Origin: Ilyobacter_A sp963668015
GTDB lineage: Bacteria; Fusobacteriota; Fusobacteriia; Fusobacteriales; Fusobacteriaceae
Direction of reading: 5' to 3'
DNA: 64,000 nt
Assembly: GCA_963668015.2 (NCBI GenBank)
Contig: CAXXCR010000001.1
Location: forward strand, 1-64,000
Both the position numbers and the translations under genes were made by a program. The notes beneath the pieces were generated by a model. The model ran no database searches, was not told where the DNA came from, and saw only the letters and a list, made by a program, of their open reading frames with translations. Below, piece by piece: positions 1 through 8,305 of this stretch (positions are counted from its first letter, which is position 1; each line of letters opens with the position of its first letter).

Positions 1-569
1 TAAGCATTGTCTTAAAAATAAGTTTAGGCATAGATCTAGCTAATGAGACTCCAGCATAATTTCCGTCAACAGCTCCTATAAACATAAATTTAATCTTTTT
101 TTAAAATCAATTTTTCCCCTGCTAACTCTTTGTATTAGTATGCTTTGAATTATAGACCAGTCTCTTTTGGAATATACGTATATCCCGCTTCACCTGTCGA
201 CCCCGAACTATGTATTACATGATATTTATCTTTATACAGCTTTCCCCTATTCGAAATATTTCCTATAAATTTTTCCAATTCAGCTTTTTTTAAATCCGAC
301 TTGCATACAAGTTTGTCGTAGTTTTTCATCAATATACTCTTATTTATGGTCGGAAGCTCCTTAATGTTAACCGTTTTATAGTTCTCTAAGTTTATTCCAT
401 GCTCTCCATAGTACTCTCTGTAAAACTCTGAATTTTTCAACACATACTTTAACAATTTTCTAAATCTCTTTTCCTGGATAGCAAGTATCTCTTCTCTACT
501 AAAATTTTTGTGTTTCCAAGATATATAAAAATTTTTAGCGAGACTTACTTTATCAACCTGACTTTTCAT
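1..569 (-). CDS. CapK/phenylacetate-CoA ligase-like protein, N-terminal part, frame-broken and cut by window edge
   Basis: This is the N-terminal part of an AMP-forming adenylating enzyme of the PaaK/CapK type, often found in polysaccharide loci. The nucleotide-binding motif HSSGSTGEAG lies about 130 residues in. As written, the frame stops after PKETGL near position 150. The homologous sequence continues in the next frame (DWSIIQSILIQRV), then shifts again at an AAAAAAAG run near 105. It resumes as FMFIGAVDGNYAGVSLARS and runs to the window edge. I chose the ATG at 569 because AAGAGGCGG precedes it; a TTG at 593 is also possible. A TATAAT hexamer at 614-619 on the minus strand could be its -10 box. 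The substrate cannot be told. It may be a pseudogene or a gene with sequencing errors. Confidence 0.6.
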
Positions 570-676
570 TGCCAACACCGCCTCTTGTTTCAATGCATAC
601 TCTTCATATAAGTATTATATGAAACTCCTACTGGATAAAGTCATAAAAAAAACTTAATTATCTTTTGAAATAAAAT

Positions 677-696
677 TCAGAGGGCAAGCCCTCTGA
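677..696 (-). terminator. Probable terminator of the manA/DUF134 unit
   Basis: A perfect 9-bp inverted repeat around a 2-nt centre (CAGAGGGC/GCCCTCTG) lies 70 bases beyond the stop of the small DUF1653-like gene. On the minus strand it is followed by ATTTTATTT, a moderate U-rich tail. Confidence 0.55.
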
Positions 697-764
697 TTAA
701 AAACATAATATTTTAGTGTCGCATGTTTAAATATCGAAGATATATTTCCCATTCTTTGAAATTA

Positions 765-954
765 TTACTTCTCTGCCTTGGTAAATTTTTCAAAAAATTC
801 TTTTTTCTCCCTGCAGAATTTTTTCTCTGCGGCTTCCAATGAAACATAGAGCACCATCTCCTGCCCATCAATTAGCATTAGTGCAGTTTATAAGATCTTC
901 TGTTAAAATCTCATATAACTTTTTATTTTTATTATTTCTATATATCTTTGCCAT
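765..954 (-). CDS. Small DUF1653-like protein, one frameshift
   Basis: Reading the minus strand from ATG 954 (AAAGGT upstream) gives MAKIYRNNKNKKLYEILTED, then LINCTNAN, then a TGA. Removing one T at AATTGATGGG lets the frame run on as DGQEMVLYVSLEAAEKK and end near EFFEKFTKAEK with TAA. The full product is about 62 residues. The pattern (short basic start, YEIL, TNANDGQ-MVLY, R-K-EFFEKF) resembles small DUF1653-type domains of unknown function. It lies 43 bases after the DUF134 gene and is probably cotranscribed with it. Because of the break, neither half is long enough to stand out as an ORF. Family assignment is from memory and tentative. Confidence 0.5.
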
Positions 955-997
955 TATTTTTACCTTTCTTTTAAATTTATATATACTGAATTTCAGC

Positions 998-1295
998 TTA
1001 ATCTTCGTCCTCATAATAGCTATCTTTTATATTTAAAGCTTTGGAATTAAGCAGAGCATCAATCACTTTTTTCCTTCCCGAATTAAGCAGCCTCTGAATT
1101 GTTCCTCTTGATACACCCATAACCTCGCTGGCTTCTATCTGGCTTTTACCATCAAGGTCACACAGCCTCATCGCTTCAAATTCATCCAAGTTTACATCTA
1201 CGCTTTCCAACTGTCTTCTAGGTATTCCCGCAGGTTTAAATGTTTTATCACCCCTCTAAACTACGACAGCTCCTCTTTTTTTTACAACGCGGCAT
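998..1295 (-). CDS. DUF134 (UPF0251) family predicted DNA-binding protein, frameshifted near its start
   Basis: The main block (LESVDVNLDEFEAMRLCDLD, then a sigma-like HTH with SQIEASEVMGVSRGTIQRLL) is the DUF134 signature. The normal N-terminus MPRCKKKRSCRSLEG is encoded just upstream from ATG 1295, after a GGAGGAAG site. The frame breaks at the GGGG run near 1250 and resumes as DKTFKPAGIPRRQLES. The whole protein is about 98 residues, normal for the family. The family is predicted to be transcriptional regulators because of the HTH; targets are unknown. A good sigma-70 promoter lies just upstream. Confidence 0.75.
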
Positions 1296-1333
1296 TCTTC
1301 CTCCTTCATTCTGATACCTGTAAATATAAGTTT

Positions 1334-1362
1334 AAAGTACCTTCAATTTTTTTGCTTGTCAA
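1334..1362 (-). promoter_or_regulatory. Sigma-70 promoter of the DUF134 gene
   Basis: On the minus strand a perfect TTGACA (-35) is separated by exactly 17 bases from TACTTT (-10), about 40 bases before the DUF134 start codon. The position and spacing are convincing, though the -10 is weak. Confidence 0.65.
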
Positions 1363-1442
1363 CATATATCTTAGTAAATTTAATATCTTCATATACTTCC
1401 ACATATTTTAATATAAAATCTATACAATTGGAAGAAATAATT

Positions 1443-2416
1443 TTATAAATACACTTTTAAAATTTCCAGTTCGCCACTGATAGCAATATCTACCAATGCC
1501 GGTATAAGATAAGTTTCCCCTTTTTTTACTTTATAATATCCGCCCGGATAGTTCTAACCTCCTTCTCCACTTAAAAAAGACAATATTTTAAAGTTATCGC
1601 TTCTCCCATCTCTGTATCCTCCAAAAACGCGTATCTTGTCTATGCTAAAATGTTCTTCTCTTATAAGTTCTTCTATTTCAGCACCATCTATACGGTATAT
1701 TTTCTTTGCGTGATCATGTATGACTTCAGGCCTTCCGTTAAAATCAATTACTTCAGCTGCTTTTTCTAGATGAAGCTCCCTCATCTTTCCATTGAATAAC
1801 CTTTCATAGTCATATATCCTGTATGTCACATCAGAATTCTCCTGGGGTTCGCATATTAAAACATTCCCCTCTAAAGTAGCGTGCACAAGCCCCCGGTCTC
1901 AAATGTATAGTGTCACCTTTTTTTACACTGACAATATTAAATATCCCGTCAAACTCTTTTTTATATACTTTTTCTAAAAACTCATCACGGGTTATCCCCT
2001 CACTTAAACCCATTATCAATTTAGCATCAGGACTTGCTTCCAGTATATGCCAGCATTCAGATTTCCCCAAGTCGTGTTCATTTTCCATAGCATATTCGTC
2101 ATCAGGATGCACCTGCACAGATAGTTTATCATGTATATCCAGGTATTTTAAAAGTATCGGAAACCTGTTGCCAAACCTCTCATATACTGAGTTCCCCCAC
2201 TATATTGCCCTTATATTCTTCCAAAAGCTCCTGCAAACTTCTGCCCTTTAACCAACCGTTTTCCACTATTCCCATTCCGTTTCTATGGCTGGATATTTCC
2301 CAAGATTCTCCATAATTTTTATCATCAGGGAGCTCTATTCCCATTATTTTTTCCAAGGCTCTTCCGCCCCAGACTTTTTCTTTGAAAACTTTTTTAAATT
2401 TTAAAGGATAAAGCAT
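1443..2416 (-). CDS. manA: Class I mannose-6-phosphate isomerase, three frameshifts
   Basis: This enzyme interconverts mannose 6-phosphate and fructose 6-phosphate in the cytoplasm. Recognisable blocks in order are FKEKVWGGRALEKIMG, GESWEISSH, QVHPDDEYA (zinc-binding His region), KSECWHIL, and after the breaks VHATLEGNVL and GYYKVKKGETYLIPAL. The start is the ATG at 2416 after AGGAGG. Breaks occur at a GGGGG run near 2188, a CCCCC run near 1892, and near 1555. With all three corrected the protein is about 324 residues, as expected for the short Firmicute-type enzyme. A TATAAT at 2458-2463 may be its -10 box. Three independent homopolymer breaks in one conserved enzyme argue for sequencing error rather than decay. 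Confidence 0.85.
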
Positions 2417-2567
2417 CGCAACCGTCCTCCTCGAAAATACACTTTTTCGCATAAAATATTATACAGCAAACAGGTTTTCTATCCTCTATGAGTTTTTTAA
2501 CCAGAGATTAATTTTGAATTAAATTTCATTTAAAAAAGTTTATTGTATATCCTAAGTCTATTTTTTG

Positions 2568-2576
2568 TGATAAAAT
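2568..2576 (+). promoter_or_regulatory. Possible extended -10 promoter for the ACT-domain/UPF0210 pair
   Basis: TGATAAAAT fits an extended -10 (TG, one base, TAAAAT) 35 bases before the start of the ACT-domain gene. No convincing -35 is present at the usual distance. Confidence 0.4.
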
Positions 2577-2610
2577 TATCTCAATCATACAATATATAAA
2601 GGGGGATCCT

Positions 2611-2889
2611 ATGGAAGGTAGAATAGTAGTTACAGTTATAGGTAAAGATAAAACAGGGATAGTTGCGGGGGTTTCTGAAAAATTAAGAGAACTTAATGCA
2701 AATATAATTGACATCTCGCAGACAATATTTGAGGCTGAAATATTTGCCATGATAATGCTAGTTGATTCTGATAAGGTAGAGGGAACTTTTAATGATTTTA
2801 GAGATGAACTTAAAATTCTTGAAGACAAATTAAACGTTAAAATTTATGTGCAGCACGAAGATATTTTCAATGCTATGCACAAAATATAA
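2611..2889 (+). CDS. ACT domain-containing protein, UPF0237 family
   Basis: This 92-residue protein is a single ACT domain. It starts MEGRIVVTVIGKDKTGIVAG, the usual amino-acid-binding beta strand and Gly loop (GKDKTGIV), and continues with a second strand around AEIFAMIMLVD. Its length is typical of UPF0237. The start follows a strong AAAGGGGG site. It lies 11 bases upstream of the UPF0210 gene, a pairing found in many bacteria and archaea. ACT domains sense small ligands, usually amino acids, so the likely role is a regulatory partner of the UPF0210 protein. The ligand is not known. Confidence 0.88.
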   Translation: MEGRIVVTVIGKDKTGIVAGVSEKLRELNANIIDISQTIFEAEIFAMIMLVDSDKVEGTFNDFRDELKILEDKLNVKIYVQHEDIFNAMHKI

Positions 2890-2900
2890 AGGGGGATATT

Positions 2901-4267
2901 ATGCATATACTAGCTAACGAAATAATCGAAACTATTGAAATGGTAAACTCCCAAAATCTTGATATCAGGACCGTAACCCTAGGAATAAGTTTGTTGGACT
3001 GTATTGACAGGGACCATATAAAAACAGCTGAGAATATTTACAATAAAATAGTAAAACATGGCAGAGACCTCGTTGCTACTGCTAATAAAATATCTTCTAA
3101 ATATGGGGTTCCAATCGTAAATAAAAGAGTTTCAGTTACTCCAATATCTATAATTGGAAATTCAACCGATGCCGAAGACTATACAGTTTTTGCAGAGGCG
3201 CTGGACAAGGCAGCAAAAGAGATCGGGATTGACTTTATAGGTGGATTCTCTGCCCTTGTGGAAAAAGGGTTTACTCCAGGAGATGAAAAACTTATTGCTT
3301 CCATCCCTAACGCCTTAAGCAAAACTGACAGAGTTTGTTCATCTGTAAACGTGGGATCAACCAAAGCCGGGATAAATTTGAATGCCGTTAAAAAAATGGG
3401 GGAAACTGTAAAGGAACTTGCAGAACTGTCTGCCGACAAAGACGGACTTGCAGCTGCAAAATTTGTTGTATTTTACAAATGCCGTAAGTGACAACCCTTT
3501 TATGGCAGGAGCTTTTCACGGAGTTGGTGAAGCTGACGTAGTATTAAATCTTGGGATAAGTGGTCCCGGAGTAGTTAGAGCAGCTCTTCAAAAAATAGAT
3601 AAAACAGCCAGCATCGAGACTGTTATAGAGACGATTAAAAAGATCAGTTTCAAGATAACTAGAATGGGGGAACATGTTGGTAAAGAAGTGGCCCGTGAAC
3701 TTGGTGTTGATTTCGGTATAGTAGACCTTTCACTTGCACCTACTCCTGCTGTAGGAGACAGCGTCGGAAATATACTAGAAGAATTCGGTATCGAATCAGT
3801 TGGTGCGTATGGTACAACCTTTGCACTTGCTATTTTAAACGATGCAGTTAAAAAAGGCGGAGCTATGGCTGCAAGTAGAGTTGGGGGGCTCACAGGAGCT
3901 TTTATCCCTGTCAGTGAAGATCAGGGTATGATCGCCGCTGCAAGTAAAGGGTATCTGACTCTTGAGAAATTAGAAGCTATGACAAGTGTTTGTTCTGTGG
4001 GATTAGATATGATTGCAATCCCTGGAGAAACAAGTGCTGCTGTTATTTCTGGAATAATTGCAGACGAAATGGCAATTGGTATGGTAAACAACAAAACAAC
4101 TGCTGTAAGGGTTATTCCGGTACCGGGGTAAAACTGTAGGTGACAGAGTTGTATTTGGTGGTCTCTTGGGAGAAGCTGATATAATGCGTGTAAACGATCT
4201 TGACTGCTCCACTCTTATAAACAGAGGTGGGAATGTCGCACCTCCTATACAGGCAATGAAAAATTAA
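2901..4267 (+). CDS. UPF0210 (DUF711, PFL-like family) protein, two frameshifts
   Basis: The family is related in fold to glycyl-radical pyruvate formate-lyases but its function is not established. Conserved blocks are VTLGISLLDCID near the N-terminus, VNKRVSVTPISI, SSVNVGSTKAGIN, NPFMAGAFHGVGE, VDLSLAPTPAVGDSVG, MAASRVGGLTGAFIPVSED, and the C-terminal NRGGNVAPPIQAMKN. The frame breaks at GTATTTTACAAATGCC near 3470 (one extra T) and at the CCGGGG run near 4128. After correction the protein has about 453 residues, normal for the family. It follows the ACT-domain gene with its own AAAGGGGGAT site and is followed by a strong terminator, so the two form a two-gene operon. Confidence 0.87.
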
Positions 4268-4277
4268 TATTATTAAA

Positions 4278-4310
4278 AAAAACCACCCCATTTAAAAAGG
4301 GGTGGTTTTT
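4278..4310 (+). terminator. Rho-independent terminator of the UPF0237/UPF0210 operon
   Basis: A 12-bp perfect stem (AAAAACCACCCC with GGGGTGGTTTTT) encloses a 9-base A/T loop and ends in a T run. It begins 10 bases after the UPF0210 stop. Confidence 0.87.
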
Positions 4311-4624
4311 AAGTTTCCACTTGAGGTTAAAGAATAAACTACTGATTTTATCTAAAAACCTGTTTTGGACACAGAGTTTCACAGAGATTTAAAACAAGTG
4401 CTGCACAGAGAAAGTCTTTTAAATCAGAAAAATTCTTTTTGTCACTAATCACTAAAAATATAGAGAATTAAAAGTTTTTAGCATTTCTCTGTGAAACTTA
4501 CTCTTTTCCTCCGTACAACTCTGTGGCCAAGGTTTTTTTATTTGAATTTGTGTCCATTAGTCGATTCGTGACCAAAAAAAGGTTTTATAAGTATACGATA
4601 AATTCAATATTTTAACTATTATTA
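4311..4624. repeat. Non-coding spacer with imperfect inverted-repeat element
   Basis: No gene is visible here. The spacer holds an imperfect long inverted repeat. AGTTTCACAGAGA at 4375-4387 is matched by its reverse complement at 4486-4498. Outside these, AAAAACC...CACAGAG (from 4354) is matched by CTCTGTGGCC...GGTTTTTT (to about 4539). CACAGAG is also directly repeated around TTT. The composition and mirrored layout look like a dispersed intergenic repeat, but only one copy is in the window. Confidence 0.5.
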
Positions 4625-4632
4625 GACTTAGA
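4625..4632. repeat. Left target-site duplication of the IS256-family element
   Basis: GACTTAGA lies directly outside the left inverted repeat and recurs directly outside the right one. Eight bases is within the range made by IS256-family transposases. Confidence 0.88.
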
Positions 4633-4658
4633 GATAGTGTAAAATAATATTCGCAAAA
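4633..4658 (+). repeat. Left terminal inverted repeat of the IS
   Basis: It begins GATAGTGTAAAATAATATTC and ends GCAAAA. It matches the reverse complement of the right end at 19 of 26 positions, with the inner eight bases TTCGCAAAA region identical. Confidence 0.85.
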
Positions 4659-4741
4659 GTTTTTTTGGCAAAAAAGAAAGCCATTGATTACTCCGTATAG
4701 ATTAAGCGACTAAACAAAATCTTAAAAGGAGTTGGTAATCA

Positions 4742-5935
4742 ATGGCTAATAGTAATTCTACCCCATCTTTTCATGAAATGCTATTAAAATTTATCGGAGA
4801 GGCTGATCCAATGCTTTCTATGCTTCAATGGCTTTGTGATGAAATGATGGAGGCTGAACTTAAATCTAAAATTGGAGCATCAAAATCTGAAAGAAACTCT
4901 AAGCGCACAACTTATCGTTCAGGATATCGTTCAAGAAGATTTGATACTAGGATGGGTACTATGTATTTAATGGTTCCCAAGCTTAGAAAAGGAGGGTATA
5001 TTCCTTTTTTTATCAACGAAAAAAAGCGCTCAGAAGTAGCGCTGCTTAATGTTATCCAAGAAGCATATATCAACGGAGTATCTACACGTAAAATTGAAAA
5101 ATTGGCTAAAAGTCTTGGTATAGACTCTATTTCTCATGGGCAAGTATCTAATATCACACGTGAATTAAATGAGCAGGTTGAGGAGTTTAGAAATAGACGC
5201 CTAGACAAAACTTATCCTGCCATTTGGGTAGATGCGCTTTACGAAAAAATTAGAGATGGTAAAAGAGTTAGAAACATGGCTGTTCTTGTGGTATCGGCTG
5301 TGAATATGCATGGCAGAAGAGAAATTTTAGCCATCGAACCAATGATGGAAGAATCTACAGAAACCTACACAATTCTTTTTGATAACTTGAAATCTAGAGG
5401 AGTGGAGGACGTGTGGTTGATTATTTCTGATGCGCATAAAGGTCTTATGAAAGCTGCGCAAAGCTCCTTTAACGGAAGTTCATGGCAAAGGTGTAAGGTT
5501 CATTTTATGAGGAATATATTAGCACATATCCCATCAAAAGAAAAAAAGAGCTTTTCTAGCAAATTGAAACAAATATGGCTTCAATCAGACTACGAAAGCT
5601 CTAAAGTCTATGCTTTTAATTTTATGGAAGAATACGAGAATAAATACCCAAAGGCAATTCAATGTTTAGAAGAAGGCCTAGAGGACTCCCTGCAATTTTA
5701 TCATTTTCCAGAAATAGATTCTAGAAAAATTTCCTCAACTAACGTCCTTGAGCGCTTAAACAGGGAAATCAGAAGACGCAGTAATGTTATAGGGATTTTT
5801 CCAAGTTTAGACTCATATATCAGATTAATTACTACTTACATGATCGAGTACAGTGAGGATTGGTCAGTTGGCAGATCCTACATTAATCCAAAAGTAATAG
5901 AAACAACTAAAGAAAATAGAATAAAAGTTGCCTAA
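4742..5935 (+). CDS. IS256-family transposase
   Basis: This 397-residue DDE transposase belongs to the MULE/IS256 superfamily. Visible catalytic residues are Asp in AIWVDALYEK (about residue 163), Asp in WLIISDAHKG (about 229), and Glu in STNVLERLNREIRRRSN (about 340). The conserved WQRCKVHFMRN Cys/His segment follows the second Asp. The length is normal for the family (about 390-410). The start follows an AAAAGGAG site. The frame is intact and the gene fills most of the element, so it is probably active. Confidence 0.95.
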   Translation: MANSNSTPSFHEMLLKFIGEADPMLSMLQWLCDEMMEAELKSKIGASKSERNSKRTTYRSGYRSRRFDTRMGTMYLMVPKLRKGGYIPFFINEKKRSEVALLNVIQEAYINGVSTRKIEKLAKSLGIDSISHGQVSNITRELNEQVEEFRNRRLDKTYPAIWVDALYEKIRDGKRVRNMAVLVVSAVNMHGRREILAIEPMMEESTETYTILFDNLKSRGVEDVWLIISDAHKGLMKAAQSSFNGSSWQRCKVHFMRNILAHIPSKEKKSFSSKLKQIWLQSDYESSKVYAFNFMEEYENKYPKAIQCLEEGLEDSLQFYHFPEIDSRKISSTNVLERLNREIRRRSNVIGIFPSLDSYIRLITTYMIEYSEDWSVGRSYINPKVIETTKENRIKVA

Positions 5936-5961
5936 ATCTTAACATGGGGTATCAGTGAAGT

Positions 5962-5987
5962 TTTTGCGAACTTATCTTGACACAATC
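5962..5987 (-). repeat. Right terminal inverted repeat of the IS
   Basis: Read on the minus strand it begins GATTGTGTCAAGATAAGTTC and ends GCAAAA, pairing with the left end. Confidence 0.85.
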
Positions 5988-5995
5988 GACTTAGA
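5988..5995. repeat. Right target-site duplication of the IS256-family element
   Basis: GACTTAGA is identical to the eight bases just before the left inverted repeat. Confidence 0.88.
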
Positions 5996-6013
5996 CAACA
6001 GCTTAATTTTTTA

Positions 6014-6041
6014 TAAAAAAATAGGGGATTAATTTTCCCCT
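6014..6041 (-). terminator. Terminator of the twelve-gene hpt-to-methyltransferase operon
   Basis: On the minus strand AGGGGA, an A/T-rich loop containing the stop codon of the last gene, and TCCCCT form a stem followed by ATTTTTTTA. Confidence 0.8.
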
Positions 6042-6592
6042 AATAGTCTATCCAATATTATAGCTACAGCTGACCTTACAGAAAGGTGGTTGTACCTCGC
6101 ATTTCCTCTTATAGGCTCAAGTATATACGTTGAGGTGTTCATAACCTCGTCCACAAGTCCCCATCCCGTACCGAAAAGCAGCAAATATACTTCATCGTCG
6201 CTGAACATCTTTTCAGAAAGATTTTCATATGAAATAGAGTTCTCATACTGCTTTGCAGATGTTGTTATAATAAGAGGTTTTTTACCTTCAGATTCTTCTA
6301 TGCTTTTAACTACCTCTTCTATGCTGTCAGTTACATATGTAGTAGAAAAAGCCTCCTCCCTATCTTTGTTATACTGACCTCCAAACCCGTCTTGCCAATA
6401 TCCCAATATCCTTTTTGTAAGTTCAACCTGCGCATCGACAGGAGTTATTATGTGATAACCCTTCACATCGTAAGTTTTGCAGGTTCTAGATATATCATGT
6501 ATGTCAAAATTTGTGACAGAAGTTGCCACTGTCTCTCCACCTTTATTGTACACCGGATAGTGGACAAGACCTAAATAAACCTTACTTCTCAT
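6029..6592 (-). CDS. SAM-dependent SPOUT-type RNA methyltransferase (PF09936 family)
   Basis: The sequence matches the family typified by Thermotoga TM1570, a SPOUT-fold predicted RNA methyltransferase. It starts VYLGLVHYPVYNKGGETVAT, then TNFDIHDISRTCKTYDVKGY. The C-terminal cofactor knot is suggested by LLFGTGWGLVDEV and by YNHLSVRSAVAIILDRLLG. I chose the ATG at 6592 because AAAGGAG precedes it. It overlaps the end of the upstream gene by 11 bases, implying translational coupling. It is the last gene of the RNA-modification operon that also holds trmD and rimM. The target nucleotide is not known. Confidence 0.85.
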   Translation of the reverse strand: MRSKVYLGLVHYPVYNKGGETVATSVTNFDIHDISRTCKTYDVKGYHIITPVDAQVELTKRILGYWQDGFGGQYNKDREEAFSTTYVTDSIEEVVKSIEESEGKKPLIITTSAKQYENSISYENLSEKMFSDDEVYLLLFGTGWGLVDEVMNTSTYILEPIRGNARYNHLSVRSAVAIILDRLLGEN

Positions 6593-7127
6593 CAATTTGC
6601 TCCTTTTTATACTCTGTATTGTATACATCTATGTAGCTCACATATTCCTCAACAGCGTGAGTTATATACGCTTTATTTTCTCCACTTAGCTTTCTTACAA
6701 CTCTTGCAGGGTTTCCTACCACCAGGTCGCCTTCTTCTATGTGTAGCTTCGGTCCTACAAGCGAGTTTGCACCTATTATGCAGTTATCAGGAACCTTAGT
6801 CCCGTTCAGTATAGTCGCTCCCATACCTATGATTACATTGTTTCCTACTTCACATCCGTGAACAATGGCGTTGTGTCCTATTGTAACGTCGTTTCCTATC
6901 TTAGTTGGATACTCTGTACCAACATGTACGCTTACACAATCCTGCACACTTACATTGTCCCCTATCTCTATTTTGTTCATGTCCCCTCTTATAACAGCAG
7001 AAAACCAAACACTTACATTATTTCCAAGAGTTACGTCTCCTACAACACGCGCTGTGTCTGCTATAAAATATTTGTCACCCTTTAAAACCGGCTTTTTATC
7101 ACCTAAACTATAAACCAAATCTCTCAC
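6582..7127 (-). CDS. Gamma-carbonic anhydrase-like left-handed beta-helix protein
   Basis: This 181-residue hexapeptide-repeat protein is of the YrdA/CaiE/gamma-carbonic anhydrase type. Isoleucine-rich six-residue turns fill residues 30-130. The three metal-binding histidines expected for the family are visible in SVHVG, TIGHN and IVHGC, and the trailing GNPARVVRKL is typical. It should form a zinc- or iron-binding trimer. The substrate is uncertain, since many members show no carbonic anhydrase activity. The C-terminus has a helical extension after the helix cap. It abuts the PPC-domain gene upstream and overlaps the methyltransferase gene downstream. Confidence 0.88.
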   Translation of the reverse strand: MRDLVYSLGDKKPVLKGDKYFIADTARVVGDVTLGNNVSVWFSAVIRGDMNKIEIGDNVSVQDCVSVHVGTEYPTKIGNDVTIGHNAIVHGCEVGNNVIIGMGATILNGTKVPDNCIIGANSLVGPKLHIEEGDLVVGNPARVVRKLSGENKAYITHAVEEYVSYIDVYNTEYKKEQIDEK

Positions 7128-7544
7128 CTACCTCAATTCCATTAAATTTAATCCAGTTTCATTATTATAAACTCTTGTTATATCTCCCTCAATAGGGTCT
7201 ATAAAAATTTCAACCGTTCCGCTAACATAAGCATACATGAGGTGCCCGCCTTTTACCGCATAGTCCCTGTCACCTAGACTTATGTGGACATGAACTGTCG
7301 TCTCCTTTTCAAACATAGTTATATTTCCAAGCAAGCTTAGTATCTCAAATTCTTCATTCAAGTCAGATTCATGGTACCTGGTCCCGTCATAAAATGCCAA
7401 ACCAGTATTGTTTACAGTGCCTATGCCGCTTATACTGGCCGAACTTACTTTTTCTGCTTCGGCAAACTCTTTTATCTTACTGATAACCTCTTCGCCTTTT
7501 TTCAACCTTACAACATACCTGTCTCCATATCTCTTATACTCCAT
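7128..7544 (-). CDS. PPC domain (DUF296) DNA-binding-type protein
   Basis: This 138-residue protein is a single PPC (plants and prokaryotes conserved) domain. Its markers are SSASISGIGTVNNTGLAFYD, HVHISLGDRDYAVKGGHL and the closing strand VEIFI. In plants the domain is fused to AT-hooks; bacterial stand-alone forms have no known function and form trimers. Three His residues (HVH and GGHL) could bind a metal. It starts one base upstream of the beta-helix gene and lies 20 bases after trmD, well inside the operon. There is no AT-hook, so a DNA-binding role here is doubtful. Confidence 0.85.
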   Translation of the reverse strand: MEYKRYGDRYVVRLKKGEEVISKIKEFAEAEKVSSASISGIGTVNNTGLAFYDGTRYHESDLNEEFEILSLLGNITMFEKETTVHVHISLGDRDYAVKGGHLMYAYVSGTVEIFIDPIEGDITRVYNNETGLNLMELR

Positions 7545-7563
7545 GAACCATACCTCCTAAAAA

Positions 7564-8295
7564 TTAAGAACCAAATTCTACCTCTTTTTTTATTTCTTCA
7601 AAAAGTTTTTTTTCCTCTTTTGTAAACTCCCTGTTTTCAAGTAGATCCGGCCTCCTTAGATAGGTCCTTTTCAAGCTTTGCTTTTTTCTCCAAGTATCTA
7701 TATTTTTATGATGTCCAGAAGTCAATACCTGAGGTACTTCCAAACCATTGTATGAAGCTGGTCTTGTGTAGTGTGGGTAGTCCAGCAGTCCGTTGTAAAA
7801 AGAATCCTGCTCATAAGATTCTTTTTTTATTACCCCAGGGATCAACCTTGCCACAGCATCTGATATCACCATAGCCGGTATCTCCCCGCCTGTGAGTACA
7901 TAATCTCCTATGGAAATTTCAATATCCACAAACTCGTCTATTACCCTCTCATCTATCCCCTCGTAGTGACCCGCTATTACCGTTATCTCCACCTCTTTTG
8001 ACAGTTCCACAGCAAGTTTTTGATCGAAAACCACTCCCTGGGGTGAGGTGTATATCACTTTGCCTGATTTTCCTATGCCCTCTAGCGCCCTAAAAAGAGG
8101 TTCCGGCTTCATAACCATTCCAGCTCCGCCGCCAAAAGGCATATCGTCTGCCTGCTTGTGCTTGTCATAGCAATAGTCACGGATATTTACCACATTGATT
8201 TCCAAGTGTCCCGCTTCTATAGCTCTTCTAATTATACTCTCTCCTTTAAATCCCTCAAACATAGCCGGGAAAAGAGTTAAGATATTAATTTTCAT
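7564..8295 (-). CDS. trmD: tRNA (guanine-N1)-methyltransferase TrmD
   Basis: TrmD makes m1G37 in tRNAs with G36 and prevents +1 frameshifting. The N-terminus MKINILTLFPAMFEGF is characteristic. The SAM-binding trefoil knot is seen in TSPQGVVFDQ, IAGHYEGIDERV and SIGDYVLTGGEIPAMV, and the substrate loop in LLDYPHYTRPASY. The length of 243 is normal. It follows rimM by 10 bases, the widespread rimM-trmD arrangement, though rpsP and rplS are not adjacent here. Confidence 0.97.
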   Translation of the reverse strand: MKINILTLFPAMFEGFKGESIIRRAIEAGHLEINVVNIRDYCYDKHKQADDMPFGGGAGMVMKPEPLFRALEGIGKSGKVIYTSPQGVVFDQKLAVELSKEVEITVIAGHYEGIDERVIDEFVDIEISIGDYVLTGGEIPAMVISDAVARLIPGVIKKESYEQDSFYNGLLDYPHYTRPASYNGLEVPQVLTSGHHKNIDTWRKKQSLKRTYLRRPDLLENREFTKEEKKLFEEIKKEVEFGS

Positions 8296-8305
8296 ACTGC
8301 ACTCC

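Larger units (their letters stand above)
4633..5987 (+). mobile_element. Complete IS256-family insertion sequence, 1355 bp
   Basis: The element is bounded by 26-base imperfect inverted repeats (19 of 26 positions match), each beginning GAT-GTGT and ending TTCGCAAAA. It is flanked by identical 8-bp direct repeats GACTTAGA and carries one intact transposase gene. It sits between two converging operons, where insertion should be harmless. Intact ends, intact gene and perfect target duplication point to recent transposition. Confidence 0.92.

Noticed and set aside
839..1036. Plus-strand hydrophobic ORF of 65 codons
   Set aside because: It mirrors the DUF134 and DUF1653-like coding region on the minus strand, has no ribosome-binding site, and reflects A/T-rich antisense sequence.
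3470..3490. Programmed frameshift or selenocysteine TGA in UPF0210
   Set aside because: The second break at GGGG in the same gene and many similar breaks nearby make indel errors a simpler explanation; no SECIS-like hairpin was seen after the TGA.
3418..4131. Separate 237-codon gene after UPF0210
   Set aside because: It is the continuation of UPF0210 after a one-base break at a T run, so it belongs to the same gene.
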